Positions 1 to 11,455 of a stretch of 64,000 bases of DNA are shown here, piece after piece. The notes below the pieces were generated by a model, which saw only the letters and a list, made by a program, of their open reading frames with translations, was not told the origin of the DNA and searched no databases. The position numbers were made by a program, and so were the translations under genes. Positions within the stretch are counted from its first letter, which is position 1; the number at the start of each line of letters is the position of its first letter. This DNA is from Blepharisma stoltei (lineage: Eukaryota; Ciliophora; Heterotrichea; Heterotrichida; Blepharismidae), in contig CAJZBQ010000052.1 in the NCBI GenBank assembly GCA_914767885.1, positions 528,501 through 592,500 on the forward strand, given 5' to 3'.

Positions 1-114
1 ACACGTAGAACCATTCCTCGTGTGGAACCCTCTCCCGACATTGCTCGGTGATGGCGCATTGCGCGCCATCTATAGGAAGGCCTATAAAAGCGTAGGGAGA
101 AGCCATTCTAATGT
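1..114 (-). mobile_element. SINE-like retroposon, 5' part only (cut by window edge)
   Basis: Reading leftward from about 116, the sequence changes abruptly from AT-rich coding DNA to a GC-rich block beginning TACATTAGAATGGC. Other retroposon copies in the window begin almost identically (TACATTAAAATGGCG at 24286). The block contains a short GGCGC-rich palindrome near 52-72. The far end and any target duplication lie outside the window, so family membership rests on the 5' end alone. Confidence 0.45.
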
Positions 115-496
115 ACTGTGAAAGCCAGCTGCCAAGGCTTTTGCCAAAATTAGTTATATTTGACGAAACCGGGAACTGGTTTTTAGCTTTTGCTTCCTCA
201 AATCGTTTGTAAGTGCGGGCCATCATATTTTCAGACGTTTTTAGGTTTTTCAGTGGCTTTAATGCTTCTTGGAATTTGCAATATATAGACATTTCAGTTA
301 AATCTTGTATAAGGTTGTTCCAATCAATAGAAAATTTTTTATCTTGAGTAACTAAAGTTCTGGAGTAAAGGCAATTTTCTGCATCAAGCTTTGATATTAA
401 ATCAGCTCCTTCTAAGATGCCTGTCAGAAATTGGTTGTAAAGGGTTTTCTCTAAAAATGCTAGTGATCAAACAGTGAGAAAAATTAGCGCTTTCAT
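115..496 (-). CDS. Putative secreted protein, 3' part interrupted
   Basis: ATG at 496 opens a minus-strand frame of about 127 residues. It starts with a likely signal peptide (MKALIFLTVWSLAFLEKT) in which the W is a TGA codon, followed by a helical, charged region with few cysteines. The frame runs without a stop to about 115 and continues formally into the GC-rich block at 1-114, which looks like an insertion. The true downstream part should therefore lie beyond the window. I do not recognise the family. Signal peptide and TGA use are seen; secretion is inferred. Confidence 0.6.
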
Positions 497-708
497 TTTC
501 TTTGTCTGATTATTGATTATGTGCCTGCTAAATAGGGAGAAATCAACACTTTAAATAAAAAATACCTGATAATCTTTCAATATCCTAAACACCTTTGCAA
601 TCTTATTTATTCTTTATTTATAAATATCGCCAACTAAGTCCAATTTTCTCTTTCTTAATAAATCTTAAAATAATACAAATTTTAATATAATTTTCATTTT
701 TATTCAAA

Positions 709-1413
709 ATGAGAAGTGAGTCATTTGATTATTTTCAATATATGAAGCCTATGATATCAAGCATAGGCTACATTCAAGACAAAAAGAATGAATATTTAAA
801 AAAAGCGCTACTCCCAAGATCATCAAGACCATGCTCAAAACAAATGCATTATAAAGAAAGAATTCCAGTAGAAATCCGAATTCAACGGGCATTTGAAAAA
901 GCTTCAGAATTCTCTCAAAATAATTTAAGCCAGAAACAAATATTGAGAAAAGGCAGTTTTGCTTTTTTAGTTAAAGAAAGAAGCGAATTTGTTAAGAGCA
1001 GTGACTCGCCACCTCCTATAGGAAGATACACCCCAAATAATGAATTTCTTATGAAAAAATCACCAGAAGTTATATTTGGGAAAGCAAAATTACCATGAGA
1101 AATTGAAAATGAAAGAAAAATTCGAGCTAAAAGCTGCGATATTTCGGTAGAATCTACATATATATTTGAAAATGAGAAAAAGAAAATTAAAGGTATACCG
1201 TTCGACAAACAAATAAGCAGAAAATCACTATTAAATAATAGTTCATATGAAAAAATATCTTTAACAAGATATTCGAGTAAGTGCTTACGGCCTTCTGATA
1301 GGATAAATAAAATAGAAAGTATTATCAATAAGAAGGTATTTAAAAAACGAAGTGAAAATAGCCCAAATCTGTCGTTTATTAAACGTCAGTCTAAAAGTTT
1401 TATGATTCTCTAA
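709..1413 (+). CDS. Small basic protein with one SHIPPO-like motif
   Basis: ATG at 709 to TAA at 1411-1413 gives 234 residues if TGA at 1096-1098 is Trp. The sequence after that TGA stays in frame and has the same Lys/Ser-rich composition, so the TGA is not a stop. Around residues 98-128 there is PPPIGRYTPNNEFL followed by a P-x-FGK tail, resembling a single Pro-Gly-Arg-Tyr repeat as in SHIPPO/STPGR proteins that bind axonemal microtubules. The rest is low-complexity and basic. The axonemal role is only suggested by this motif and by a clear SHIPPO gene nearby at 5813. Confidence 0.75.
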
Positions 1414-1487
1414 AGATGAGAGTTTTGTAAAATATTTAAATTTTTACAAACAAAATAAGCATTTTTTATTGAATATTACTCAGCTTA

Positions 1488-1744
1488 CTCCAACCTTGGC
1501 GAGTGAGCAAAGCAAATGGAAAATTCTATTCTCTATAAGCGATAAATTATTTTAATATAAAAATTTTGAGTATATAAAAGATAATTTTTATATGAGATAT
1601 CTAGCTAATTTTTTAAATGGCTTCATTTTTAAACACAAGCTTTACGATTTAAATTAAATTTCCCATTCAAATTTATATGTAAATATTTTTAAAAAAATTA
1701 ACCTCCTCTGTAGTAAAATTTTTATTCCGCTCAGAGAGAGGGAG
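1488..1744. mobile_element. Degenerate copy of the TNA-MITE family
   Basis: Flanked by TTA on both sides (1485-1487 and 1745-1747). It keeps the terminal ACTCC/GGAGT, a decayed GTGAGCAAAGCAAATGGAAAAATTC arm and the internal block GATATCTAGCTAATTTTTTAAA shared with better copies. It lies in the convergent gap between the 709 gene and the helicase gene. Confidence 0.65.
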
Positions 1745-1922
1745 TTAGTAGTTTTCGTTTCACATCTATTTATTAATCAATTTGACTTTAATAACAAAAA
1801 TAAAGAGAATTATTAATGGCCTATTAATTTAAATTTATAAATGTTTTTATCAAATTAATTTAATAAAAGCTTTACATTTATAATCTCAAATTTTAAAATA
1901 ATTACTTTGAATTAACGATTTT

Positions 1923-3821
1923 TTATTGTTGTTGACCTCTTAATTTAATAATATCGTTAATAGTGATCTCTGCATTATTTCTCAGCTCTGAAATTTCTTG
2001 ATTTGTCAACTCAAAAAACGTAGAAGTTGCCTTATTAAATCCTAAGCCAGACCTTCCTACTTCACCATCAAATCTGTTTTTCCTGACATCAATTAATCTA
2101 TACTTATGCCTATTTTGTATAATAAAAATATTATCAGCTTCTTGTGTAGCTTTTGCAGACCCAAATACGCTAGAGACACTTAAGTCAGAGTCATCATCAA
2201 CTTTTTTAGGATGGATAACAGTGGTTATATGGACATTTTTATCAGTTGCGAATGCACGAAATCTTGCAATTACATTATCTTGGAGATCAAATTTATTAGA
2301 CCCTTGAGCTTGACCACTAAGCATGAACTGAAGGTTATCTATCACAATATGCCCTATATCATAAGCATACACCGCAAAATCCATAGTGTCCAAAATTTTA
2401 TCCACATCAGTAGAACCAAAGAATTTTAGCAAAAATAATGGCAGCTCTTGAAACTTATCAGCATATTCATTAAAAAGCTCTGGCTGGGCTATTAAATCAC
2501 ATTTCGCATACTGCAGCAGCAATTTTTTCAGCAAAATATCATTTTTTATTTCAAAACTCCCCCATAGTGTTGGAATGTTTTGTTCGCAAAAATCCAGCGA
2601 TAATTGAGACAACAATGTAGTTTTCCCTGAACCTGTGCCTCCAGTTAAAATTGATAACTCTCCTCTTCTAAAGCCCTTTGTTTTTTCATTAAACCACTTA
2701 AAAGAATTGCTCATAATCCCGGTTTCTTCTTTGTGCTTGATAATTTTCTGATAAACTTCTTGACGGAGCTCTCTAAATGTTGTAATATTTTCTTCAGCAA
2801 GAGGCTTGGCATCTGCAATAAACTGCTTCATTCCTTCATGAGAACAAGATAATAAAGCTTCATTAGCATCTTTTGGACCTTCCCCGCTAAAACTTTTAGT
2901 TGAAACTATAAAGCTGCGCTTTATTCCAAGTTTTCTAGCAAATTTAGCTGCGGCTTCTCTGCCTGCTAAGTCGTCGTCTAGCCATAAGTAAATTTTTTGA
3001 AATTGTTCAAACCATGGAAGCATTTGTAGAGGGAGATGAGAAGCCCCATTAGGCAGTGAAACAGCTGCAAGACCTGTAGCTTGATAAACAGCCATAGCAT
3101 CATATTCTCCTTCGGTCAGTACGACTGTTTTTATCCCTGGCTGAACTGTATTCAGGCCAAATAACCCTCACCCTCCTCCAGTTGGTATCAGTCTCATATT
3201 ATGTTTATTTTCTTTATAAATCGCTCTTGCTTTAACTCTCATAAGCTTCACTTGTCCTTTGCCAATTGATGCAAACATAGGAAAATACACACTTGGCAGT
3301 TCAACAGAGTTATCATTTTGCAAATCCCTATAAATTTTGTTCCCTATACCAATTTTATAGTACTCTAAAATTTCTTCATTAAGCCCTCTAACTTCTTTTA
3401 AGTATTTTAATATTTCAGGGTATTTATTGTCTCTTAAATAATTCACATGCTGCAGATGCTCTTCTTCTGATGGGTACTGAACATTTGTGCTCTGCATGGT
3501 ATCGACTCCTAGACTGCCTCCTACAACCCAATTCTTGAAATCATACCACGATCCTTGAGATCCACATCGGAAACAATGGAAAACCCCACTGTTTAATTTG
3601 AAGCCTAAAGTATACATATTCGTTCTATCCTCATTATGAGGTTTTGGGCACAAAGGGCAATATTTTACTTGAAAACCATTAGAATTTTCTTTATATTCTA
3701 ACTGATGGCGGTGGAAAAAGTCTTGTATTTCTGCATTAGAGATTAGGTAATGAGATGAAACAAAAGTCTGCGGTAGCTGTTTGAAGGTAAATCTTCTAAT
3801 TAATGAGGCAAACCTGTACAT
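1923..3821 (-). CDS. Twinkle-like mitochondrial primase-helicase
   Basis: 632 residues with one internal TGA (3168-3170) read as Trp in a conserved GGGWGLFG stretch. The N terminus MYRFASLIRRFTFKQLPQTF is basic with no acidic residues, typical of mitochondrial import. A zinc ribbon follows (CPLC near 55-58, CFRC near 83-86), then TOPRIM motifs (LTEGEYDAMAV near 235-245; WLDDDLAGREAA near 280). The RecA-type helicase has Walker A GGTGSGKTT near 394-402 and a Walker B-like IVIDNLQF. This is the domain order of phage T7 gp4 and Twinkle, which unwinds mitochondrial DNA at the replication fork. Animal Twinkles have lost the zinc cysteines; here all four are present, so primase activity is possible but unproven. 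No IES or intron is needed. Confidence 0.93.
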
Positions 3822-4106
3822 CTATTGCGCGTAAATTATTGTTAAAATATAAGGTAATAATGGGAGCGATAGGAATCAGAGTAAGAATTATTTAATTATA
3901 AGTATCTCATAAAGATACGAACTAGAATTAAATTTAGTGTAAGGAGCCAGATTTTTGTGATGAGTAAATTTTAACGATAGAAAATTTTGTGGTTAATCTA
4001 GGCAATATAAAGAAGGAATTTTGCCAAAGAAAAGTGTTGCAAAATTATGGATTTAGGTAAATTCTTATTTAAGAAATTGACTAAGTTAATAGGGTTAGAA
4101 ATTTTA

Positions 4107-4355
4107 ATGGAGATTGACCTTCTGCACCCAGAATCAGAACAGCAAAGAATATGCCACAAGAAGAAGAGATTGGTGCAAAGTCCCAATAGCTACTTCATGG
4201 ACATCAAATGTTCAAGTTGTTATGCACTAACAACTGCTTTCAGCCATGCACAAAGCGTCATCACATGTGAAGGATGCCAACAAATACTTGCACAGCCTTC
4301 TGGAGGAAAATGCAAGCTCACAGTTGGTTGTTCAGTAAGACGAAAGGCAGATTAA
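4107..4355 (+). CDS. RPS27: Ribosomal protein eS27
   Basis: 82 residues starting [13 protein letters not shown], matching the small-subunit protein eS27 over its whole length: the [16 protein letters not shown] block, zinc cysteines in CSSC (near 36-39) and CEGC (near 55-58), and a basic C terminus. The family length is about 84 residues. An in-frame ATG 60 nt upstream would add 20 residues not found in eS27, so 4107 is preferred. A spliced 5' leader with a tiny intron cannot be excluded. It is divergently arranged with the helicase gene. Codons such as CAAAGCGTCATCACATGT are GC-richer than the surroundings, as expected for a highly expressed gene. Confidence 0.93.
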   Translation: MEIDLLHPESEQQRICHKKKRLVQSPNSYFMDIKCSSCYALTTAFSHAQSVITCEGCQQILAQPSGGKCKLTVGCSVRRKAD

Positions 4356-4612
4356 CTTAAGGTTCTTTTTTACCTAACACAATCTTTTTCTTTAACTTAA
4401 GTCTTATCAATTTTAGCAGAGGCTAAAGTGTTGGATTGATATTTCCCCAAATAAATAGAAAATTTATATATTTATGATAAAAAGACTTGACAAAATTAGA
4501 TGAATTTACTCAGAATGTGTTATGGTAATACTATTTTCTTGGATCGAAACCTTCTTTTATTAAGCATTGATTGTGCAGATTTATCTCATTTTGGCATTCT
4601 TCTTTAGATTTA

Positions 4613-4805
4613 CATTTTTAAAAGATGGCGAGAGATGAACAGGCCAAGGGTGACTTGTGAATAATCCTAGTCCTAGATATGACGTTGACAGGTAAAGGGC
4701 ATGGAGTTATGCCTATGCTTAGGGATACTTAAGCCTGAAGTTGGCCTGGGACGGTGAGGGGCTGAAATAATCACCAGAGACCTGCTAGAATTTAACTTAA
4801 TCTAG
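4613..4805 (+). mobile_element. Short SINE-like retroposon
   Basis: It starts TTAAAAGATGGCGAG, the 5' signature of the window's retroposons, and ends in an AT-rich tail containing TTTAACTTAATC. It is flanked by a 12-bp direct repeat with one mismatch (TCTTTAGATTTA at 4601, TCTTCAGATTTA at 4806). Its 3' part (AAATAATC, CTGCTAGAATT) resembles the end of the copy at 58660-59059. Confidence 0.6.
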
Positions 4806-4966
4806 TCTTCAGATTTAAGTAAGAGGCATTGATCTCTAGCAGATTTTGTTTCTTTGCATACACAGCAAGGACCTTTGATGACCTTTTCAAGCTTACAGCC
4901 TTCTTGCTCGTGCTTTTCCATATTAAAACTATATTTAAACCAAAAATAATGTTATTTTAATTCTAA

Positions 4967-5268
4967 CTCTCTCCTATATATGCGGACAAAACCATTTGAA
5001 AAATCTCTATTTTTTGGCCAAAAACTCATCTTCCATGAGAAAACAAAATTTTTAATATATAAGTGATAATTAATATAATAAGATCTCTAGCTAATCCTGT
5101 TAAATTTTTAAACAATTTACATTTTAAAACATAAATTTGCAATTTAAATTAATTTTTGATTTCCGAATTGGGATTTTTTTTAATTTTCAACTTATTTTAA
5201 ATTTAAAAAAATGAACCTACTCTGTGGGGAAACAAAATTTTTTGGTTCGCTCACGGACGAGGGAGGAG
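4967..5268. mobile_element. TNA-MITE copy (moderately diverged)
   Basis: TAA flanks at 4964-4966 and 5269-5271. It carries terminal CTCTCTCC and GGGAGGAG, the internal AGTGATAATTAATATAA and CTCTAGCTAAT blocks, and a recognisable GGTTCGCTCACGGACGAG end. Confidence 0.75.
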
Positions 5269-5271
5269 TAA

Positions 5272-5812
5272 AAAGCTTTTTCGTCCAAGCTAACTAATCT
5301 TTCGCAATCAATATGCTAAAGAGATTTAAATCATAAAAGAGCAACCTTATTTTGCTCAAATTGAATATTAATTGAGATGCTTTAAATTTTTTTCAATCAT
5401 CTTCTTCATATTCTATAGCCAAAAAGTTGTATGTGAAAGATCAAGAAATGCCATTTACCCTTTTTACAGTTTATTTCTTACTCTCGCTTATTTTTAAATT
5501 GGAACTAAAGATCTATCAATTTAAATGAATGCTAATTGTTTCATAGAGAAAAAAATTATATTGAAATTGGTAAAATAAATAGCATTTTTCATATAATTTA
5601 ATTAATCAATTCATAATCCAATGGCATTCTATTATACTTGTCTCTTTATAATAAGTAAATTTTGTAATTTTTCGATTAACCTTGGTGTCGAAGCTATTAT
5701 ATAGCAATTATTATTTTCACAAAAAAATTCTCTATTGAGAATTTATATTTTGTATTTTGCTCCAATTTAAAGACGAAATTAATGATTTCTAGATAATTTA
5801 TTAAAGATTTAT
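5272..5812. other. AT-rich intergenic stretch, nothing recognised
   Basis: About 540 bases of AT-rich sequence upstream of the SHIPPO gene. No open frame with coding character, RNA gene or family repeat was seen on either strand. It presumably holds the promoter, but no motif can be assigned. Confidence 0.6.
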
Positions 5813-6472
5813 ATGAAGACTTCAGCTCCTGCATGGAGTATTTTTAGTAGAAAAAATTATAAACATTTCGAAAATGTCCCTGGGCCAGGATCATATAACC
5901 CAATTACTTATTTACTTGATGGAGGACCAAATTTTGGATTTGGAAGATCGGCAAGACCTTCGATCATAGGAAAGCAAAGCTCGCCTGGACCAGGATCATA
6001 TATTCCTCGGGCTGTAACTCCTAATGCAAGACGACCAGTGTAATTATTATGCAGATTTGGCAGATCTTATAGACTTCCAATTAACAGCCTTAATGACACA
6101 CCTGGACCTGGAAGTTACGAGCATCGGCCTAAAAGCGAAGGGCCATCATATAGCTTGTATGGGCGATCTAAACGAGATAAACAAAATAGCTCTCCAGGCC
6201 CTGGGCACTATAGTCCTAATTTATCAACAATAGACAATTTACCAGCCCCAAAGATGGGAAAAGCTAAAAGAGGTGCAGATCTATCATTATCCACCTTTCC
6301 AGGACCTGGAAGCTATCAGCTGAAAAGTACACTTGAAGGTCCGAAATGGGGACTTGGGTATGGAGGAAGAAGCAATTTAAAGCCTACAGGAACTCCAGGG
6401 CCAGGAACATATGATCTGAAATCAACAATATCAAATCTTCCATCATATAGCCAATCTAACATAAATAATTAA
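5813..6472 (+). CDS. SHIPPO-repeat (ODF3/CIMAP-like) axonemal protein
   Basis: Two exons, 5813-6039 and 6055-6472, give 214 residues. The 15-nt intron between them is needed: without removal the frame ends at TAA after ARRPV, while removal gives RRPVFGRSYRLP and continues. Six Pro-Gly-Pro-Gly-x-Tyr repeats are visible (PGPGSYNP, PGPGSYIP, PGPGSYEH, PGPGHYSP, PGPGSYQL, PGPGTYDL), with FGRS/YGRS spacers. Such proteins coat or line ciliary and cortical microtubules. The start is the first ATG after an AT-rich leader. It is convergent with topoisomerase II, with 29 bases between the stops. Confidence 0.9.
6040..6054 (+). other. 15-nt intron in SHIPPO gene
   Basis: GTAATTATTATGCAG: GT start, AG end, 15 nt. 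Its removal joins the two halves of a PGPG repeat protein in frame. Tiny 15-16 nt introns are characteristic of heterotrich ciliates. Confidence 0.9.
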
Positions 6473-6501
6473 GCTAGCGTTTAATTTCTGTTAATTAGCA
6501 A

Positions 6502-9500
6502 TTAAAGTTCAAATTCTTCATCTTCGCTCTCAGAAGCAATTATCATTTCTGCGTTAGGCATTAGCTTGGATTTTTTGTTTTTTGTATCTTCGATGCTATT
6601 TTTTCTTTTTCTAGCACCAAGTGGGTTTTTAAAGTCTGAAGACTCGCTGGTGGCTGCTGTGATGTCTTCTATGACTTCGTAACCTTTTTCTTTGCTGATA
6701 TTAATTTTTCTGATTTTCCCCTTTCTTTCGTCATCAGATTGTGTGATGATTTTTGTGGGGGGTTTGATAGTAGTTTGCTTCAAATTATATCTGATTAGAC
6801 TAAAATGTGACTGTATAATAGTATTTACTATATTATCAGTAATTAATACAGATATTTATATCTTTTTTCTCCCTAGCAGGCACTTTTGTGGCCCTTTTTG
6901 CAGTTTTTTTGGTTTTCCCTTTCACTGCAGGAACTTTATTCCTTTCTCTTTCTTCATTTTCCCACTCCTCTTCAATAACCTTTTTCAGCTCATCCAAATC
7001 TTTCCCCCACATATCATAAATGCTTGTATTTTTCAACGTTTCCAATTCATGTATCTTTTCTTGTTCTTCTTTTTTAAGCTGCTCTACCTTTTCATATGTA
7101 AGAGACCATAATGGCATTCCTAGCAGATAATCATATTCTTTTGCTTTTATTGTCCCTGACTCCACTACTTCGTCATTTTCCTGCTCTGTTTCTTTATCTT
7201 CCACCTGATGGATTTTAGGGTCTTTGAAAATCTTTTCTAGCTCTGATTTTGTGGTGAAACCTTTTCTTTTTAATTCTGTGATTAAAATTGCTTTTTGTTT
7301 TTTATTGATTATTAGCTCGTTGTTAATTACTTCCAAAATAAACCTGACTTTATTAGAAATTATGGTAACTTCTGCAGTGGTTTGACTGACTAAGAACTCT
7401 TTTCGCTTTTCGTAGAAGTCTTCACGGATGGTGTAGTGCTCTTCTAGGATTTCTTTGATTCCAGGGTATTTTTTGATTTTACGCTCGGGATTGAAGAGGA
7501 CAAGATTGTTCATGCTAAGTGAAGACTGCAGTTTAAATATTTTCATTATTTCTGAATCTGAGAAATGTTGCAGAGTAAGAATTAAGATTAAACTTAGGCA
7601 CAAGCTAGCTATATTGGCGACGTAGTCACCAAAGACCTTATTTACAGGAGGTTTCAACCGCTTTCGACTCCAGAAAAAATTTCCCCCCAAAGGTGGATGC
7701 CATTTCTGGTGCCTTCTATCTTCTCCTCGTCTTGAGACTTCAGTCTTGTGCGAGTGGCGTATAGATTTCTGGGCGACCCTTTGATGGGATTGGAGTGCTT
7801 GATTCCAAGAACTAGTTTCTTTGAGTCAGTCGAGTGCCGAAGTGCCTTCCTTCGACGACACCGGCTAGGTTTCCCTCCCGGTCCAGCAATGATGATTTTC
7901 GGATCGTCCCGACGGGACATGGGACAAAAAATGGTTTTCCTCTAGGGACTGCTGGTGCCAAATCGGACGGCACAGCAGATGCCGATAAGAACTAGGGAGT
8001 TAATCCCTAGCTCTAGCCCTAGTCGACGACGTGAAGCATGGTGACCCAGTCCGTCTACTTCCGGAATTTCATGACCAAGCCCCATGACCGGAAGGAGCCG
8101 AGTGGTAGCCTGTGGCACTTAGGTATACACTGGGAGCAGGGCAAGGAAAGCAAGCGAGGCGACCAAAAGGAGGCAGAAAAGGACCTATGGTCCTGGCCGG
8201 GAGCTACTCAATAACATATAATTAAGATTAAGATTAAGCCTTCCTTCGACAGCTTTAGGAATAAACTGCTATGCTGAAACCCTTTAGTTTCTTGGTAGAG
8301 AAAATCCCATGGGTTCTAGGATCCAAAGGAAATTGTCAGGCACCTCCATCTCAACCACAAGAAGGTAGCCAAAACCTACCCAGATACACATCTTCTGAGG
8401 CTGCACTTGATTATCGGCTAGGGTCTGTCCTAGTTCGCAGTTGCCATAAGGTCTTGAATGCTGCGCCAAGAGTGCAGGTTGCCACATGTCGCCATTTCAA
8501 TATATTTTATGTTGCAGAGTAGGGACTTCTATATGAAAATCTATCCGGTTTTCTGTATGATATTCTTTTATATCGGTGACAATAGGATTTTCAGCTTGAG
8601 CTAGTTCTTCAAGAAATTTTTTATAGTCAGTCGTCCACTTACCAATAGGAAGTTCTGTAATTCTGAGTATATTTCCATCAAGTCTTTCAAATACACCTTT
8701 GATTTCATAGCCTCCTCCATTTCCTTCAATCCAATCTAAAGTTCCAGTATATCCTTTAAACCAAGGTTTTAAACGAATTCCATCAAAAGAATTCCCATTA
8801 ATCCTATCTCTGTATACTTGAATTAGCTCAATTGGATTATAAGGAGGGATGCAGGTGCTTCAACCAGTTCCAATACCATCAGCACCGTTTATCAGTACAA
8901 GCGGAATTATCGGGACATATCAATTCGGCTCAATTTTTTGACCCTCTTCTTTTTGATAATTTAGTAAATAATCATCTTCTAATATAAACATTTTCCTAGT
9001 CACTTGAGAGAGATTTGTAAAAATATATCTTGGGCTAGCCATATCTTTCCCTCCTAGAAGCCTAGTCCCAAACTGTCCTATCGGCAGCAGCAGATTTATA
9101 TTATTTGATCCAACGAAATTCTGAGCCAGCCCTACAATTGTAGTAGCCAAAGACTGTTCTCCATGATGATATGCAGAATGCTCCCCTACATACCCAGCTA
9201 GCTGTGCTACCTTTATTTCTCCTTTCAGTTTCCTCTTAAAGCAAGAAAAAATGATTTTTCTCTGTCCCGGCTTCAGCCCATCAACTACACTTGGAATGGA
9301 CCTAATATTATCATAATTTGAAAATAAAATCAGCTCCCTATTGATGAAATCGGAAACACTTATTTGAGGCTCACTCATATCAAGAAAAGTGTCAGGATCT
9401 AACGCAGCAAGCCACCTTTTACGGTCATCAGATCTTTTTTTATTAAAAGCCATATCTATAGCATCTCCGTCACGTTGATCATTATCATATAAAAATTCAA

Positions 9501-11331
9501 TCCTATGTCTTTGGATGTTCCCAAAATATTCGCGGGCTTCTTTACTAGTAGAAGTGCCTAAGCCTTTGTAGTATTTAATGTTCCATGATTTTCTGTCTTC
9601 AGCTTTGCTCCAAGCTTCATATTCGTGAAGAGTGTAAAATGAAATGCTATCGTGACCTTTTGTAGCTTTTACGATAGGAGTGATAAACTCTTTGACAAAT
9701 CCAGTTGTTTTTAGCAAGCCTGGTCAAAAGAAGTGGATAAGGTTGATTATAAGTCCTTTGATATGAGACCCATCAAGATCTTGATCAGCCATAATCATTA
9801 TGCACCCATATCTAAGCTCTCCTAAGTCTTCATATTCTTTTTTAGGCTGTAGTCCTACGATTTTCATGATATTTTGGATTTCTTCATTAGCCATCAGCTG
9901 CTTGTGTGAAGCTTCTCTAACATTTAAAAGCTTCCCTTTCAGCGGAAAAGCTCCAAACTTATCTCTTCCAACCACTTCAATTCCTGCGACTGCCAGAGTT
10001 TTTGCACTGTCTCCTTCAGTTAAAATCAATGTGCACTCTCTGCTGTTTTTCGTCCCTGCTAAATTTGCATCTTCTAGCTTATTCAAATAAATTTTTTCAT
10101 TTTTCTTAGATTTTACTTTTTTCCCTAACTGTGCTTCAGTTTTTGCTTTGGCAAAAGCCACGACATGGTCAATGATGCCGCAATTTACGACTTCTTTTAT
10201 GAATTTTTCACTGAGTTCACATTTAGAACCAAACGAAGAAGGTTTTAGCGTCATTGTTTCTTTAGTTTGTGAGTCAAAGCAAGGGTTTTCTACCAGGGAA
10301 TTGACAAAAACCCACAAATGCTGCTTTATTTGATTATTTTTTATATCAAGCTTTTTGTTCTTTTTTTGGATCGCTCCAGAAATTGCATTAATTAATTGGT
10401 CTGCAACATGATTTACATGTGTCCCTCCTTTGGAAGTGCAAATAGAGTTTACAAATGAGACCTGCTGAAAAACGCCTTCACTAATAGAAATTCCGACTTC
10501 TCACCTTTCGCTAGGATTTTCATAAATTTTAGGCATTGTGGGGTCTTTGATGTAAAGGTCAATATAGTCTTTGAAGTTTTTAATTGAAATTTCTTTTTGG
10601 TTTAGGAAAACTTTGACTGATTTACCTGTAGATCCTGCCATATCATACACTCTTTTAGTCATAAGATCAAGGATATCTTTATTGAGACTACTCATACCGA
10701 ATCTTTCTAAGTCTGGGTAAAAGGTTATGCAGGTGTAATCTTCAGATTTTTTGAGCTTGGTTATGGTAGGGTGAGACTTTTTGCTCATGTTGTCAGTCCA
10801 TTCCATTGAGAATTTTTGCATTCTTTCTGAATCTGCAGTTTCAATTATAAATCTTTTAGAAAAGACGTTAGCAAGCTTAGCGCCATAACCATTTCGACCA
10901 CCGGTGGTCTTTTTTTTGGTGTCATCATAGTTGCTTGATGTCAAGAGTTGGCCGAAAATGAGTTCTGGGACATAGATTCCGTATTCTTGATGCACTGCAA
11001 CTGGGATTCCTTTTCCATTATTTCACACAGATATCATCCCTCTTTCAGGGTCAAGAGTTACATCGATTTTGTTCATCTTTTTGTCTCTCTGATAGTTATC
11101 AGCAGCATTAACCAAGATTTCATCAAATATTTTATAAAGCCCTGGAACATATTGTATTTGTCTAAACACCATGGTGTTTTGTTCAGAGTCCCACACTCAC
11201 AACTTGTTTTCCTGCATTTCGATTGAGCCTACATAAGTATCAGGACGCAGTAAAATGTGTTCTAATGGTGTTTTCTTTTGATATATCTGCTCAATCGTAC
11301 TTGTGCCTGAGTCGCTATCGTTCCCCGCCAT
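6502..11331 (-). CDS. TOP2: DNA topoisomerase II (three MAC-destined segments)
   Basis: Segments 11331-8522, 7577-6861 and 6787-6502 give 1270 residues. The ATPase (GHKL) domain shows NAADNYQRDKK and GRNGYGAKLAN; TOPRIM shows LTEGDSAKTLA and DQDLDGSHIKGL. The cleavage domain has the catalytic tyrosine in ASPRYIFT near residue 769. An acidic C-terminal tail follows. The enzyme passes one DNA duplex through another in the nucleus. TGA is Trp at invariant sites (KLWVWD, SVWNNGKGIP, EWYVPIIP). Two insertions must be removed: 944 bp joining EVPTLQH to FSDSEIMKIFKLQ, and 73 bp near the C terminus. Both deletions give the correct frame shift. It is divergent from the 11456 gene, with 124 bp between the start codons. 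Confidence 0.95.
6788..6860 (-). other. 73-bp TA-bounded IES in TOP2
   Basis: On the coding strand both ends are short inverted repeats (TATAAATATCTG and TCAGATATA) with TA at each junction. Removing 73 bp turns a stop-containing AT-rich gap into REKKDNLKQTTIK and restores frame. The flanking coding strand reads AGATA...GATATAA. Confidence 0.85.
7578..8521 (-). mobile_element. Retroposon-derived IES inside TOP2 with 13-bp duplication
   Basis: The direct repeat TACTCTGCAACAT (coding strand) is present at 8521-8509 and 7577-7565. Deleting one copy plus the intervening DNA (944 bp) restores the TOP2 frame and alignment. The insert is GC-rich against AT-rich exons, begins AAAATATATTGAAATGGCGAC and ends in a tail with CTAAGTTTAATCTTAATTC. 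It shares long blocks with the copy at 23744-24292. It contains stops and no credible protein. Confidence 0.85.
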
Positions 11332-11455
11332 TTAAAATATTACAAGGGGGGAAGCCAAATAAATCCCTTATTACAAAATTTCTTCCTAGGTCTTCCAAAT
11401 TTTTTTTCTTGCTTAGTCTTCTATATCTCTATATTTTTTTAATATATTTCTATTT

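Noticed and set aside
1096-1098. TGA codons as gene ends (for example at 1096, 3168, 11795, 25048, 38623, 47365)
   Set aside because: Homology and composition continue in the same frame directly after them, often at invariant Trp positions. All are read as tryptophan.
4047-4106. Upstream in-frame extension of eS27 ([10 protein letters not shown]...)
   Set aside because: eS27 proteins start close to the DLLHP motif. The extra 20 residues have no counterpart in the family.
7654-8522. Open frames in the GC-rich blocks at 7654-8522, 23912-24295, 46623-47093, 52200-52593 and 58044-58726
   Set aside because: These lie in retroposons or palindromic repeats and run on either strand of the same element. 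They differ between copies and show no protein-like conservation.
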